Below are positions 44,466 through 53,073 of a DNA stretch of 64,000 bases, in pieces (position 1 is the stretch's first letter; each line of letters starts with the position of its first letter). The DNA comes from an uncultured Muribaculaceae bacterium (GTDB lineage Bacteria > Bacteroidota > Bacteroidia > Bacteroidales > Muribaculaceae), in contig CANQRV010000002.1 in the NCBI GenBank assembly GCA_947626355.1, positions 1-64,000 on the forward strand, in the 5' to 3' direction. The notes below the pieces were generated by a model, which worked only from the letters and a program-made list of their open reading frames with translations, searched no databases and had not been told where the DNA came from. Both the position numbers and the translations under genes were made by a program.

Positions 44466-45644
44466 ATGGCCATGAGTCGTCAAGAATATGATTTCAGTGA
44501 CATAGCTCCTTACGATGACGCTGTGTTTCATCAGAAGATGCAGCAGCTCGTCAAGGAGCCGGGTTTTCTGCACGCCGTCAACTACACGATGCCGAAGGAC
44601 GATGTCCCGGCCCTTATCGACGAGCTGTTGAAAATCAACAATAAGTATGACCTGCAGCATCAGGTGATGTATCCCTTCCTCGAGATGCTCGCCAAGACCA
44701 CCACTGCAGGAATCACCCTCGGCGGCATCAAGTATCTCAACCCGTCGCTCAACTACACGTTTATCACCAACCACCGCGACATAGTGCTCGACGCCTCATT
44801 CCTCAATCTCTCCTTCCTGCGCCGCAATCTCCCTACCTCAGAGGTGGCCATAGGCAACAATCTCCTTATCTACGACTGGATCGCCGATCTCGTGAGGCTC
44901 AACAAGAGCTTTATCGTGAAGCGCAACACCGGCTTGCGCGAGGGCCTCGAGGCGGCCAAGAAGCTCTCGGCCTATATCCACCATTCCATCCTCGAGAAGC
45001 ATGAGTCGATATGGATCGCACAGCGGGAGGGGCGCGCGAAAGACAGCAGCGACCACACCCAGGAGTCGCTCGTCAAGATGCTCGCCATCGCCGGCGAGGG
45101 CCCCTTCATGGAGCGCCTCAAGGAAATCAACCTCATGCCGGTGTCGATTTCCTATGAATATGACCCCAACGACTATCTCAAGGCCCGCGAGTTCCTGCTC
45201 CGCCGCCGCAATCCGGAGTTCAAGAAGTCGCAGCGCGACGACCTGTTCTCGATGGAGACCGGCCTGCTCCGCTTCAAGGGGAAGGTGCATTTCCAGCTCA
45301 CGCCCCGCATCAACACTAAGATCGACATGGTCGGCGACTTCTCCGACAAGAACATGTCGGCACGCGTGGTGGGTGCCATCATCGACCAGGCCCTCCACCG
45401 CAGCTACGAGATCTTCACCATCAACTATGTGGCCTTCGACCTGCTTCATCATACGGAGCGCTTCGCCCGCAAATACACACTCGACCAGCGTCTCGAGGTG
45501 GAGAACTACCTCAACGCCCAGCTCGACAAGGTCGACGTGGAGTATATCTCCACCGAGGAGCGCGAATTCATGATGGAGAAGATGCTTGTGATGTATTCCA
45601 ATCCCTTGAAAAACAAGCTCCGCACAATTCTGGGCGGAGAATGA
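44466..45644 (+). CDS. Glycerolipid acyltransferase-like protein (PlsC/PlsB superfamily)
   Basis: A 392-residue protein with acyltransferase motifs: NYTFITNHRDIVLDASFLN (residues ~97-114) for the catalytic block, FIVKRNTGLREGLEAAKKLSAYI for the second block and SIWIAQREGRAKDSSD for the phosphate-binding E-G-R block, followed by INLMPVSISYEYDP. The first block reads H103 with D109 five residues apart; D105 is closer, so neither has the usual H-x4-D spacing. No membrane helix is evident. It probably acylates a glycerophosphate or a lipid, but the substrate is open. It has its own promoter and is followed by the phosphoesterase gene at 37 bases. Confidence 0.75.
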   Translation: MAMSRQEYDFSDIAPYDDAVFHQKMQQLVKEPGFLHAVNYTMPKDDVPALIDELLKINNKYDLQHQVMYPFLEMLAKTTTAGITLGGIKYLNPSLNYTFITNHRDIVLDASFLNLSFLRRNLPTSEVAIGNNLLIYDWIADLVRLNKSFIVKRNTGLREGLEAAKKLSAYIHHSILEKHESIWIAQREGRAKDSSDHTQESLVKMLAIAGEGPFMERLKEINLMPVSISYEYDPNDYLKAREFLLRRRNPEFKKSQRDDLFSMETGLLRFKGKVHFQLTPRINTKIDMVGDFSDKNMSARVVGAIIDQALHRSYEIFTINYVAFDLLHHTERFARKYTLDQRLEVENYLNAQLDKVDVEYISTEEREFMMEKMLVMYSNPLKNKLRTILGGE

Positions 45645-45680
45645 TGCTTAATATCTGCAATCTCTTAAATATCCGTAGTC

Positions 45681-46892
45681 ATGAGGGTTCCTGTCGTGAT
45701 GATAGTGGTCATCCTGGTCTACAGTCTTATAGTAGACCTCTATATCTGGAATGATATCAGGAAATACAGCCCGAGCCGGCTATGGAGCCGTCTCTACGCC
45801 GGCTTCTCGGTGGCCTGCTGGATCTTCCTCGTAGTGTCGCTGCTGATGCCGCGCCGCAATTCCTCTTCCGATACGCTGACGGTGATGTGGATGCTCTATT
45901 CCTACCTCACCCTCTATGTGCCCAAGCTCCTATATGTGTTGTCGTCGCTCATCGGACGGCTGTTCTCGTTGCGGCGGCGTCGCCGCAACCGAGGTGTCGT
46001 GGTCGGGGTGGTGCTCTCGCTGCTCGTCTTCGCGGCGATGTGGTGGGGCGCGCTCGGTGGCCGCTGGCGCATCGACGTCAATGAGGTCGATGTCTATTCC
46101 GCACGGCTGCCGCAGACGTTCGACGGCTACCGAATAGCTCAGATCAGCGACCTCCATGTAGGCACATGGGGAGAGGAAACCCGCTTTATCGCGCAGCTCG
46201 TCGATTCTGTTAATGCCCTCAGGCCCGATGTCGTCTTCTTTACCGGAGATATCGTCAACTGCTCCTCCGACGAGCTCGTGCCCTTCGTGAAGGAACTCAG
46301 CCGTCTGAAGGCTCCCGACGGCGTCTGGTCGATTCTCGGCAATCATGACTACGGCGACTACCTTGACTGGCCCACACCAAAGCATAAGGAGGCGAATCTA
46401 CAGCGCCTCAAGGATATGCAGCGCGACATGGGATGGCGTCTGCTCAACAACGAGCACACGTTCCTGAGCCGTGGATCAGACTCGATCGCACTCATCGGCG
46501 TGGAGAACTGGGGCGAGCCCCCCTTCCATCAGTACGGCCGAATCAGGGATGCTTACGCGGCTCCCGCAGGTGACATCAATGATTCACGCTACAAGATACT
46601 GCTCACCCATAATCCCGAGCACTGGAATCAGGAGATATCGCGCATCAGCAATATCGACCTCTCCCTTTCCGGCCATACCCATGCCATGCAGATGATGGTG
46701 GGCGCCGGAGGCTGGAAATGGTCGCCCGCGGCATGGAGGTATGAGCAGTGGGGAGGCCTCTATTCCCGCCAGGCTTCCGACGGCAGTCCGGTGCAGCTCT
46801 ATGTCAACATCGGCGCCGGGGAGGTGGGGATGCCTTTCCGCATAGGAGCCGACCCCGAGATCACCCTCATCACTCTCAGAAAGGCGAGATGA
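45681..46892 (+). CDS. Membrane-anchored metallophosphoesterase (YkuE-like)
   Basis: A 403-residue protein with four hydrophobic segments in the first ~130 residues (VVMIVVILVYSLIVDLYIW; LYAGFSVACWIFLVVSLLM; MLYSYLTLYVPKLLYVLSSLI; GVVVGVVLSLLVFAAMWWGAL) and a calcineurin-type catalytic domain: ISDLHVG, VFFTGDIVN, SILGNHDYGDY, LLTHNPE and LSLSGHTHAMQM, all five metal-binding blocks. Related proteins act on UDP-linked or phospholipid substrates at the membrane; the substrate here is unknown. The folK gene starts two bases after its stop. Confidence 0.88.
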   Translation: MRVPVVMIVVILVYSLIVDLYIWNDIRKYSPSRLWSRLYAGFSVACWIFLVVSLLMPRRNSSSDTLTVMWMLYSYLTLYVPKLLYVLSSLIGRLFSLRRRRRNRGVVVGVVLSLLVFAAMWWGALGGRWRIDVNEVDVYSARLPQTFDGYRIAQISDLHVGTWGEETRFIAQLVDSVNALRPDVVFFTGDIVNCSSDELVPFVKELSRLKAPDGVWSILGNHDYGDYLDWPTPKHKEANLQRLKDMQRDMGWRLLNNEHTFLSRGSDSIALIGVENWGEPPFHQYGRIRDAYAAPAGDINDSRYKILLTHNPEHWNQEISRISNIDLSLSGHTHAMQMMVGAGGWKWSPAAWRYEQWGGLYSRQASDGSPVQLYVNIGAGEVGMPFRIGADPEITLITLRKAR

Positions 46893-46893
46893 C

Positions 46894-47319
46894 ATGGCGC
46901 TGATGGTTTTGGGTCTCGGCAGCAACTGTGGCGACCGCCGCGCCAGCGTGGAGGCGGCCTTGCGCTGGCTTTCAACAGTGCTCTCCGGCATGCAGGCGAG
47001 TCCCCTTTACGAGACACCCCCTGTGCGCACTCCCTCGCATCCCTCCGGCTGGAGTTCCGATTATGTCAATTGCGTGGCTGCCGGCGATTACGACGGCACT
47101 TGCCATGAGCTCCAGCTTCTCGCCAAGGAGTATGAACGCAGCCACGGCCGCGACATGGAGTGCCGCAGGGCAGGCAGGGTGCCTATCGATATAGATGTGG
47201 TGGTGGCCGGCGGGGAAGTGCTGAGGCCATTCGACTATTCGGCCTCCTTCTTCCGCATCGGTCTGGAGGGTCTGGAGGCCAGCGGCCTCCTCCTCTGTCA
47301 GGATCTCGAGGCGCGGTAA
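46894..47319 (+). CDS. folK: HPPK, 6-hydroxymethyl-7,8-dihydropterin pyrophosphokinase
   Basis: A 141-residue HPPK catalysing pyrophosphate transfer to 6-hydroxymethyl-dihydropterin in folate synthesis. GLGSNCGDRRASVEAAL, SPLYETPPV, DYVNCVAAG and GRVPIDIDVVVAGGEVL (the D-x-D magnesium site) are present. It is at the short end of the family; the usual H-P-x-hydrophobic-x-x-R-x-F segment after the metal site is replaced by SASFFRIGLEGLEASG, so the C-terminal helix is divergent. Its last 22 bases overlap the convergent lptG-like gene. Confidence 0.85.
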   Translation: MALMVLGLGSNCGDRRASVEAALRWLSTVLSGMQASPLYETPPVRTPSHPSGWSSDYVNCVAAGDYDGTCHELQLLAKEYERSHGRDMECRRAGRVPIDIDVVVAGGEVLRPFDYSASFFRIGLEGLEASGLLLCQDLEAR

Positions 47320-48506
47320 TAGAGCAGCAGTCCGATGATAAGGTATAGCACGTTGGGTATCTCCATCGCCACGAAGGGTGAGGTGAGTCCCGACACGGCG
47401 AATGAGCTCGCCACTGTGGAAAAGAGGATGTAGCTGAAGCTCAGTCCCAGGCCGATGCCGATGTTGAGTCCCATACCCCCTTTTACCTTCCTCGACGACA
47501 GCGACACGCCGATGAGCGTCAGGATGAAGGCCGCGGCCGTGGCCGCATAGCGGCGCTCCTTCTCGATCTCGAAGTTCTTGATGTTGGCCACTCCACGCAT
47601 CTTCTGGCGCTCGATATATTCCGAGAGCTGAGGCGTGGTCATGGTCTGCTCGTCGTTTTTCGATATGATGAAGTCGCGTGGCTCGATGGTGATGATGGTG
47701 TCGAGCTTGCTCCCCTTGGTGATCTTCTCGTTCATCCCGTTGAAGTCGCGGGTCATGTAGTCGCTGAGCACCCAGTGGTATTTCTTCAGCGTGTCGTATC
47801 TCGCCGTGGCGGCCGTGGTGCGCGACACGAGGGCCTTGCCGTCGAATTTGTCGAGCGAGAAGCGGTAGCCCGTCTTGGAGTTGTTGTCGAAGCGCCCTAT
47901 GTAGGCCACTACTCCCGGGCTCGCCATCAGCTGGATGTTGACGCCCGACTCCACCTTGCGGTTCTTGATGTATTTGTTGGTGTAGTTGATGCGGTTGACG
48001 TTGGTCGGCGGTATGATGTAGTTGCTCAGCGCGAAGGTCATGGCGGCGATGATGGCCGCGCCTATCATGTAGGGGCGCACCATGCGTGAGAGGCTCACGC
48101 CGCTCGAGAGGATGGCGATGATCTCCGAGTTGCCTGCCATCTTCGAGGTGAAGAAGATCACCGAGATGAAGACGAAGAGGGGTGAGAGCTGGTTGGCGAA
48201 ATAGGGGAGGAAGGAGGCGAAATAGTCAAACAGCGTCTCTTTCAGCGGAGCCGCCAGGAATGCGTTGAGCTTCTCGGTGATGTCAAACATCGCTATGACG
48301 GCGAGGAAGAGCATCGTGGCCAGGAAATACGTGCCGAGAAACTTCTTGAGGATGTATATGTCGAGTATCTTCAGGCGCATCCGCCCGGAATATTCCCTTT
48401 TGCGGAATATCCTCTTCAGGGCGTTGCCTGTGGTGAAGAGCCCCTTTTTCAGCGGCCAGAGCAGCCGGCGCAGTCTGCGCTTCTTCCTTTTCTTCTGCTG
48501 TGTCAT
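47298..48506 (-). CDS. lptG: LptF/LptG-family permease of LPS export
   Basis: A 402-residue YjgP/YjgQ-family permease: transmembrane helices in LKKFLGTYFLATMLFLAVIAMFDITEKL, YFASFLPYFANQLSPLFVFISVIFFTSKMAGNSEIIAILSSGVSLSRMVRPYMIGAAIIAAMTFAL and three at the C-terminus, with a periplasmic beta-jellyroll between. It moves lipopolysaccharide from the inner membrane together with LptB. A lysine/arginine-rich cytoplasmic extension of ~35 residues precedes the first helix. The ATG at 48506 overlaps the tgt stop (ATGA) and is preferred over the start 13 codons earlier. LptF and LptG cannot be told apart from sequence alone. Confidence 0.88.
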   Translation of the reverse strand: MTQQKKRKKRRLRRLLWPLKKGLFTTGNALKRIFRKREYSGRMRLKILDIYILKKFLGTYFLATMLFLAVIAMFDITEKLNAFLAAPLKETLFDYFASFLPYFANQLSPLFVFISVIFFTSKMAGNSEIIAILSSGVSLSRMVRPYMIGAAIIAAMTFALSNYIIPPTNVNRINYTNKYIKNRKVESGVNIQLMASPGVVAYIGRFDNNSKTGYRFSLDKFDGKALVSRTTAATARYDTLKKYHWVLSDYMTRDFNGMNEKITKGSKLDTIITIEPRDFIISKNDEQTMTTPQLSEYIERQKMRGVANIKNFEIEKERRYAATAAAFILTLIGVSLSSRKVKGGMGLNIGIGLGLSFSYILFSTVASSFAVSGLTSPFVAMEIPNVLYLIIGLLLYYRASRS

Positions 48507-49633
48507 AGCCGGCGTGTCACTTCTTCCGTCATCTGTCGTTTCCATTCGGCGAAATCGCCCGTGATGATATGCTGGCGCGCCTCATTCACGAGCCAGAGGT
48601 AGAAGGCGAGGTTGTGAATCGACGCTATCTGCATGGCGAGAAGCTCGCTGCTCACGAAAAGATGGCGCACGTAGGCCCGGGAGTATGCCTGGTCGACCCA
48701 CGACGTGCCGTAGGGGTCGAGAGGCGAGAAGTCGTCGGCCCATTTCAGGTTGCGCATGTTCATGATGCCGTGGCGGGTGAAGATCATGCCGTTGCGCCCG
48801 TTGCGCGTCGGCATCACGCAGTCCATCATGTCCACTCCGCGGTCGATGGCCTCGAGGATGTTGGCGGGGGTGCCCACGCCCATCAGGTAACGCGGTCTGT
48901 CGGGCGGCAGGATCTCGTTGACCACCTCTATCATCTCATACATCTTCTCGGTGGGTTCACCCACGGCCAGGCCGCCGATGGCGTTGCCGTCGGCGCCGAG
49001 GTCGGCCACATGCTTCGCGGCCTCCCTCCGGAGATCGGGATAGACGCATCCCTGCACGATCGGGAAGTAGGCCTGGCTGTAGCCGTAATGACCCTCCGTC
49101 TCTTTATAGCGCTTCCAGCCCCTGTCGAGCCAGCGCTGCGTGAGTCCTAATGATTTCTTCGCATAATCGTAGTCGGCGGTGCCGGGGGCGCATTCGTCGA
49201 GCGCCATCATGATGTCGGCGCCGATCACACGCTGGATGTCGACGACTCCCTCCGGGGTGAAGAGATGCTTGCTGCCGTCGATGTGGCTGCGGAAATAGAC
49301 CCCCTCCTCCTTCAGCTTGCGGTTGGCGGAGAGGGAGAACACCTGGAAGCCCCCGGAGTCGGTGAGGATCGGACGGTCCCAGCCGTTGAATTTATGCAGT
49401 CCGCCGGCTTTGCCGAGGATCTCGAGGCCGGGCCTCAGATACAGGTGGTAGGTGTTGCCGAGTATTATTTTGGCGTCTATGTCGTCGCGCAGCTCCGAGA
49501 AATGCACTCCTTTCACGCTTCCCACGGTGCCCACGGGCATGAAGATGGGGGTCGGGATCACGCCGTGGTCGGTGGTGATCTCGCCTGCACGCGCGGCTGT
49601 GCCCGGCGCTGTAGCCTCTGTTATGAATTCCAT
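48503..49633 (-). CDS. tgt: Queuine tRNA-ribosyltransferase
   Basis: A 376-residue TGT that inserts preQ1 at position 34 of tRNAs with GUN anticodons. Catalytic blocks: TPIFMPVGTVGSVKGV, ILGNTYHLYLRPG, ILTDSGGFQVFSLS, DIMMALDECAPG, GGLAVGEP, YLMGVGTPANILEAIDRGVDMMDCVMPTRNGRNG. The zinc-binding loop, usually C-x-C-x-x-C before YSRAYLRHL, reads DPYGTSWVDQAYSRAYVRHL without any cysteine. The ATG lies ~60 bases behind a TAACTTTG box; the stop is coupled to lptG. Confidence 0.94.
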   Translation of the reverse strand: MEFITEATAPGTAARAGEITTDHGVIPTPIFMPVGTVGSVKGVHFSELRDDIDAKIILGNTYHLYLRPGLEILGKAGGLHKFNGWDRPILTDSGGFQVFSLSANRKLKEEGVYFRSHIDGSKHLFTPEGVVDIQRVIGADIMMALDECAPGTADYDYAKKSLGLTQRWLDRGWKRYKETEGHYGYSQAYFPIVQGCVYPDLRREAAKHVADLGADGNAIGGLAVGEPTEKMYEMIEVVNEILPPDRPRYLMGVGTPANILEAIDRGVDMMDCVMPTRNGRNGMIFTRHGIMNMRNLKWADDFSPLDPYGTSWVDQAYSRAYVRHLFVSSELLAMQIASIHNLAFYLWLVNEARQHIITGDFAEWKRQMTEEVTRRL

Positions 49634-49693
49634 TTAGGGTTGATGGTCGGTTCTTGATGGGTGGCGGAGGCGGCCTCGGCCGCTTTCGCCCTG

Positions 49694-49701
49694 CAAAGTT
49701 A
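49694..49701 (-). promoter_or_regulatory. -7 promoter box (TAACTTTG) of tgt-lptG
   Basis: Minus strand TAACTTTGCAGG, 60 bases before the tgt ATG. Confidence 0.65.
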
Positions 49702-49764
49702 GCGCAATATGTCAATATTCGCAAATCATCGCCCCTCTCTGTTGGCGGTGTCGCCTTATTTTGC

Positions 49765-49772
49765 TATTTTTG
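49765..49772 (+). promoter_or_regulatory. -7 promoter box (TATTTTTG) of the aminopeptidase gene
   Basis: TATTTTTG with TTGGCGG (49742) about 20 bases upstream as -33 element; 25 bases before the ATG. Confidence 0.6.
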
Positions 49773-49797
49773 TGCTTTAGATTTTAACAATGTTTAT

Positions 49798-51171
49798 ATG
49801 TTTTCCAGAGAAACCTACATGCAGCGCCGCGCCGAGCTCAAGCGTCGGGTCGGCAGCGGGCTGATACTCCTCCTCGGCAACGACGAGGTGGGCATGAACT
49901 ATGCCGACAATACCTATCATTTCCGTCAGGATTCCTCTTTCCTGTATTATTTCGGTCTTTCCTACGCCGGGCTCAATGCGGTGATCGACGTCGATAATGA
50001 CGAGGACATTATTTTCGGCGACGAGCTGTCCATCGACTCCATCGTGTGGATGGGCAATCAGCCTACGCTCCGCGAGAAGGCCCAGGCTGTCGGTGTCACC
50101 AAGACCCTTCCCGCCGACACCCTCCGCGGGTATCTAGACAAGGCACGCGCCTCGAAGCGCGTTGTCCACTATCTGCCTCCCTATCGTGGCGACCACAGCG
50201 TGGCGCTCTGGCGCCTCCTTGATGTGGCGCCGGGTACGGCCGCTCCCTCCATCCCCCTCATCAAGGGAATCGTGGCCATGCGCAACGTCAAGACTCCGGA
50301 GGAGATCGCGGAGATCGAGAAGGCATGCGACGTGACGGCCGACATGCATATCGCCGCCATAAAGGCTCTTCGCCCGGGAATGCACGAGTATGAGATGCGC
50401 TCCATCATCGAGGCCACGGCGAAGAGCGCCGGGTGCGAGCTCTCCTTCCCGATCATCGCCACCACCCACGGCCAGACGCTCCACAACCATACCTACACGC
50501 ATCTGGTGAATCCCGGCGATATGCTCCTCATCGACGCCGGGGCCGAGACGCCGATGGGATATGCGGGCGACATGTCGTCGACCATCTGCGCCTCGAAGAC
50601 GTTCACGCCCCGCCAGAAGTCGGTCTACGATATCCAGGTGGCCTCGCATCTCGCTGCTGTCGACGCGCTGCGTCCCGGCGTGCCGTTCAAGGATGTCTAC
50701 GAGCTTTCGGCCCGCGTCATCTGCGAGGGCCTTAAGGACCTCGGAGTGATGAAGGGTAATCCCGCCGATGCTGTGGAGGCCGGAGCCCATGCTATGTTCT
50801 TCCCCTGTGGCCTCGGACACATGATGGGTCTCGACGTACACGACATGGAGAACCTCGGCGAGGTGTGGGTAGGCTACGACGGGCAGCCGAAGAGCACTCA
50901 GTTCGGCCGCAAGTCGCTCCGTCTGGCGCGTCCGCTGGAGCCGGGGTTCGTGCTCACCATCGAGCCGGGCATCTATTTCATTCCGGAGCTCATCGACTAC
51001 TGGGGAGCCGACCGCAGGTTTGCCGACTTCATCAACTACGACGAGTTGGAGAAGTGGCGCGACTTCACTGGCATCCGCAATGAGGAGGACTATCTCATCA
51101 CCCCCGACGGCGCCCGCCGTCTCGGCAAGAAGATTCCCCTCACTACCGAAGAGGTGGAAGCCCTCCGCTGA
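49798..51171 (+). CDS. pepP: Xaa-Pro aminopeptidase (M24B)
   Basis: A 457-residue metallopeptidase removing N-terminal residues before proline. N-terminal creatinase-type domain (METYMQRRAELKRRV-like start, FRQDSSFLYYFGLSYAGLNAVID), then the pita-bread fold with the five dinuclear metal ligands in LIDAGAETPMGYAGDMSSTICA (Asp, Asp), FPCGLGHMMGLDVHD (His), LTIEPGIYFIP (Glu) and a final glutamate near RNEEDYLITPDG. The ORF track adds 48 residues upstream of the promoter box, which cannot be translated; the ATG before FSRETYMQRR is used. A very long hairpin follows. Confidence 0.93.
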   Translation: MFSRETYMQRRAELKRRVGSGLILLLGNDEVGMNYADNTYHFRQDSSFLYYFGLSYAGLNAVIDVDNDEDIIFGDELSIDSIVWMGNQPTLREKAQAVGVTKTLPADTLRGYLDKARASKRVVHYLPPYRGDHSVALWRLLDVAPGTAAPSIPLIKGIVAMRNVKTPEEIAEIEKACDVTADMHIAAIKALRPGMHEYEMRSIIEATAKSAGCELSFPIIATTHGQTLHNHTYTHLVNPGDMLLIDAGAETPMGYAGDMSSTICASKTFTPRQKSVYDIQVASHLAAVDALRPGVPFKDVYELSARVICEGLKDLGVMKGNPADAVEAGAHAMFFPCGLGHMMGLDVHDMENLGEVWVGYDGQPKSTQFGRKSLRLARPLEPGFVLTIEPGIYFIPELIDYWGADRRFADFINYDELEKWRDFTGIRNEEDYLITPDGARRLGKKIPLTTEEVEALR

Positions 51172-51178
51172 TTCCCAT

Positions 51179-51233
51179 AAATCCAACATACAGAAGGGTG
51201 CGGCCTCACCGCGCCCTTCTGTATGTTGGATTT
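51179..51233 (+). terminator. Long hairpin terminator behind pepP
   Basis: AAATCCAACATACAGAAGGG / CCCTTCTGTATGTTGGATTT, a 20-bp perfect stem with the inner TGCGGCCTCACCGCG adding four more pairs. No long T-run. Confidence 0.8.
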
Positions 51234-51244
51234 ATGATGATATC

Positions 51245-51274
51245 GGCTTGTAGGGACATGCCTCCGGCATGTTT
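51245..51274. repeat. R2 palindromic repeat
   Basis: GGCTTGTAGGGACATGCC TCC GGCATGTTT, between pepP and the BspA-like gene; third copy of the R2 family in the window. Confidence 0.7.
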
Positions 51275-51327
51275 ATGTTGCAGTCTTTGTATGATATACA
51301 GATTGATGCTGTCAGGAACCTCGCCGT

Positions 51328-53073
51328 TTAGATGCTGATTTTTTCCGTCTTGCCGGAAGCCGTCATGATGATGTATATCCCGGAAGGCAGAGCCCTCCTC
51401 AACTCTCCGTAAGCTATTGCGTCAGCAGCAATCGTTCCCTGCACGGTATATACAATGCATCGCTCATCCGAGGCTATCTGTCCATCGTCGGGCATCTCGT
51501 CAACCCCATCCTCGGTAAGGTCCTCCACAATGGGACCGACCTTCGCCCACAGGCTGTTCCGGTAGGCTTCTCCGCAACCCCGCATCACATGCACCGTAAT
51601 CTGCCCGAGCCTGTCAGGACAATAGTCTGATTCGCCAAGGCCGAGCGGATAGTTGTCATCGAGTTCCGGCGGCCTCTTGCGCAGCATGTACATGTCGCTA
51701 AGCGACGAGCATCCCCTGAATGCCTGGTAGATGACCCATGTGTCCTTCTTGACGGTGACACTCCGGAGATTGTCGCAACCGCGGAACACGTTATCGTCGA
51801 GCATCGTGATGCCGAGCGGAAGCGTTACCTCAAGCAGACTGTCGCAGTCCTCGAATGCGTTGGGTTCTATGGTCTTTACTCCATCTGGAATATCGATATA
51901 CCTCATCTCCGCGTTTGAAAAGGCATCCTCGCAGATTCTCGTTATATGCGGCTGGATATGGAACGTCTCGGCCCGGGCGCCATAAAACCATTTCTTCCCG
52001 ATTTTGGTTATATGCTCCGGCAATATCACATCCATGAGCCCGGTGGATTCCGCGAAATATCCCTCTCCGGTATCTTGCATTGATTTCGGAATCACGATAG
52101 GAGTGAAGCAAGTCAGTCCATAAAATACGTAACCTGTGAGGTATGTATCATCTGGAAGCACTATTTCATCCAGATGCAATCCGTTAAAGGCACATCCCCC
52201 AATGGATTGTAGCGATGAAGGAAAGTTTATATGGGTCAGTGAAGAGTACCTGAAGGCACCATCACGTATACCAAGCACACCTTCGGGAACATCGAAATGG
52301 GATCCGGACTTGTTCTGCGGATATAGTACCAACCAATCCAAACAGTCATTTTCGATATTATGAAAATATAGTACATCGTCGACTGCTCCATAAGTTATGT
52401 TTTCCGGATGCACCGTTATTGAGGTGAGCTCTGGAAGGTAGGAGCTGGTTAAATGTCCCAGACTATATATTGTTGATGGGATGTAAAGCGTTGTGATGGG
52501 CGCTCCGTCAAAATCATCGGAACTGGTTACACGTCTCACTCCCTCCGGAATAACGAAATTCGTTTCCTGTTTATTCTTGGGATAGAGCTGCAGGCAATAG
52601 AGTGCGCCGTCATCATCAAGTGTATAGAGGACGCCGTCGACCGACCGGAACTTTCTGTTTTCAGGATCCACTGTTATTGATTTGAGCCGGGGCATCCATG
52701 AACTGACCAGCTCACCCAGTTTTTCTATTGTAGCAGGAATGGACAGTGAGGCGATTGGCTCGTCTTCCAGCGAGTAGAGTAGCTGGCGGCACCCTCCAGA
52801 ATAAAATGCCAGATCCTTGATCTCTGTAACCTCATAAATCTCCCCCTCATATTCCACTGACGGAGGTATCACCAAGTCATAGTCCTCCGGGTAATGGGTC
52901 CCATCCAGATAGAATCTGGATATGAAATGCGCCTCATTATCCGATGTCAGCTCATACCAGCTGTCGCCGATCTCGACTAAGATGTCTTCTTCCGCGCATG
53001 TCGTTTGAGGGGATATTATGGCAGCTATGACGATTGTCAGCCATCCTGTCTGTCTCAACATATTGACTTTCAT
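51328..53073 (-). CDS. BspA-like leucine-rich-repeat surface protein with T9SS-like tail
   Basis: A 581-residue protein with a signal peptide (TGWLTIVIAAIISPQTTCA) and 8-10 TpLRR/BspA repeats: LSIPATIEKLGELVSSWMPRLKSITVDPENRKF, TTLYIPSTIYSLGHLTSSYLPELTSITVHPENITY, AFRYSSLTHINFPSSLQSIGGCAFNGLHLDEIVLP, AFEDCDSLLEVTLPLGITMLDDNVFRGCDNLRSVTV. The end, LPSGIYIIMTASGKTEKISI, resembles a type IX sorting tail. Such proteins bind host or bacterial surfaces. The ATG overlaps the upstream stop by four bases, so it is the last gene of an operon with the two glycoside-hydrolase-like genes. An intact relative of the frameshifted gene at 7819-8896. Confidence 0.8.
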   Translation of the reverse strand: MKVNMLRQTGWLTIVIAAIISPQTTCAEEDILVEIGDSWYELTSDNEAHFISRFYLDGTHYPEDYDLVIPPSVEYEGEIYEVTEIKDLAFYSGGCRQLLYSLEDEPIASLSIPATIEKLGELVSSWMPRLKSITVDPENRKFRSVDGVLYTLDDDGALYCLQLYPKNKQETNFVIPEGVRRVTSSDDFDGAPITTLYIPSTIYSLGHLTSSYLPELTSITVHPENITYGAVDDVLYFHNIENDCLDWLVLYPQNKSGSHFDVPEGVLGIRDGAFRYSSLTHINFPSSLQSIGGCAFNGLHLDEIVLPDDTYLTGYVFYGLTCFTPIVIPKSMQDTGEGYFAESTGLMDVILPEHITKIGKKWFYGARAETFHIQPHITRICEDAFSNAEMRYIDIPDGVKTIEPNAFEDCDSLLEVTLPLGITMLDDNVFRGCDNLRSVTVKKDTWVIYQAFRGCSSLSDMYMLRKRPPELDDNYPLGLGESDYCPDRLGQITVHVMRGCGEAYRNSLWAKVGPIVEDLTEDGVDEMPDDGQIASDERCIVYTVQGTIAADAIAYGELRRALPSGIYIIMTASGKTEKISI

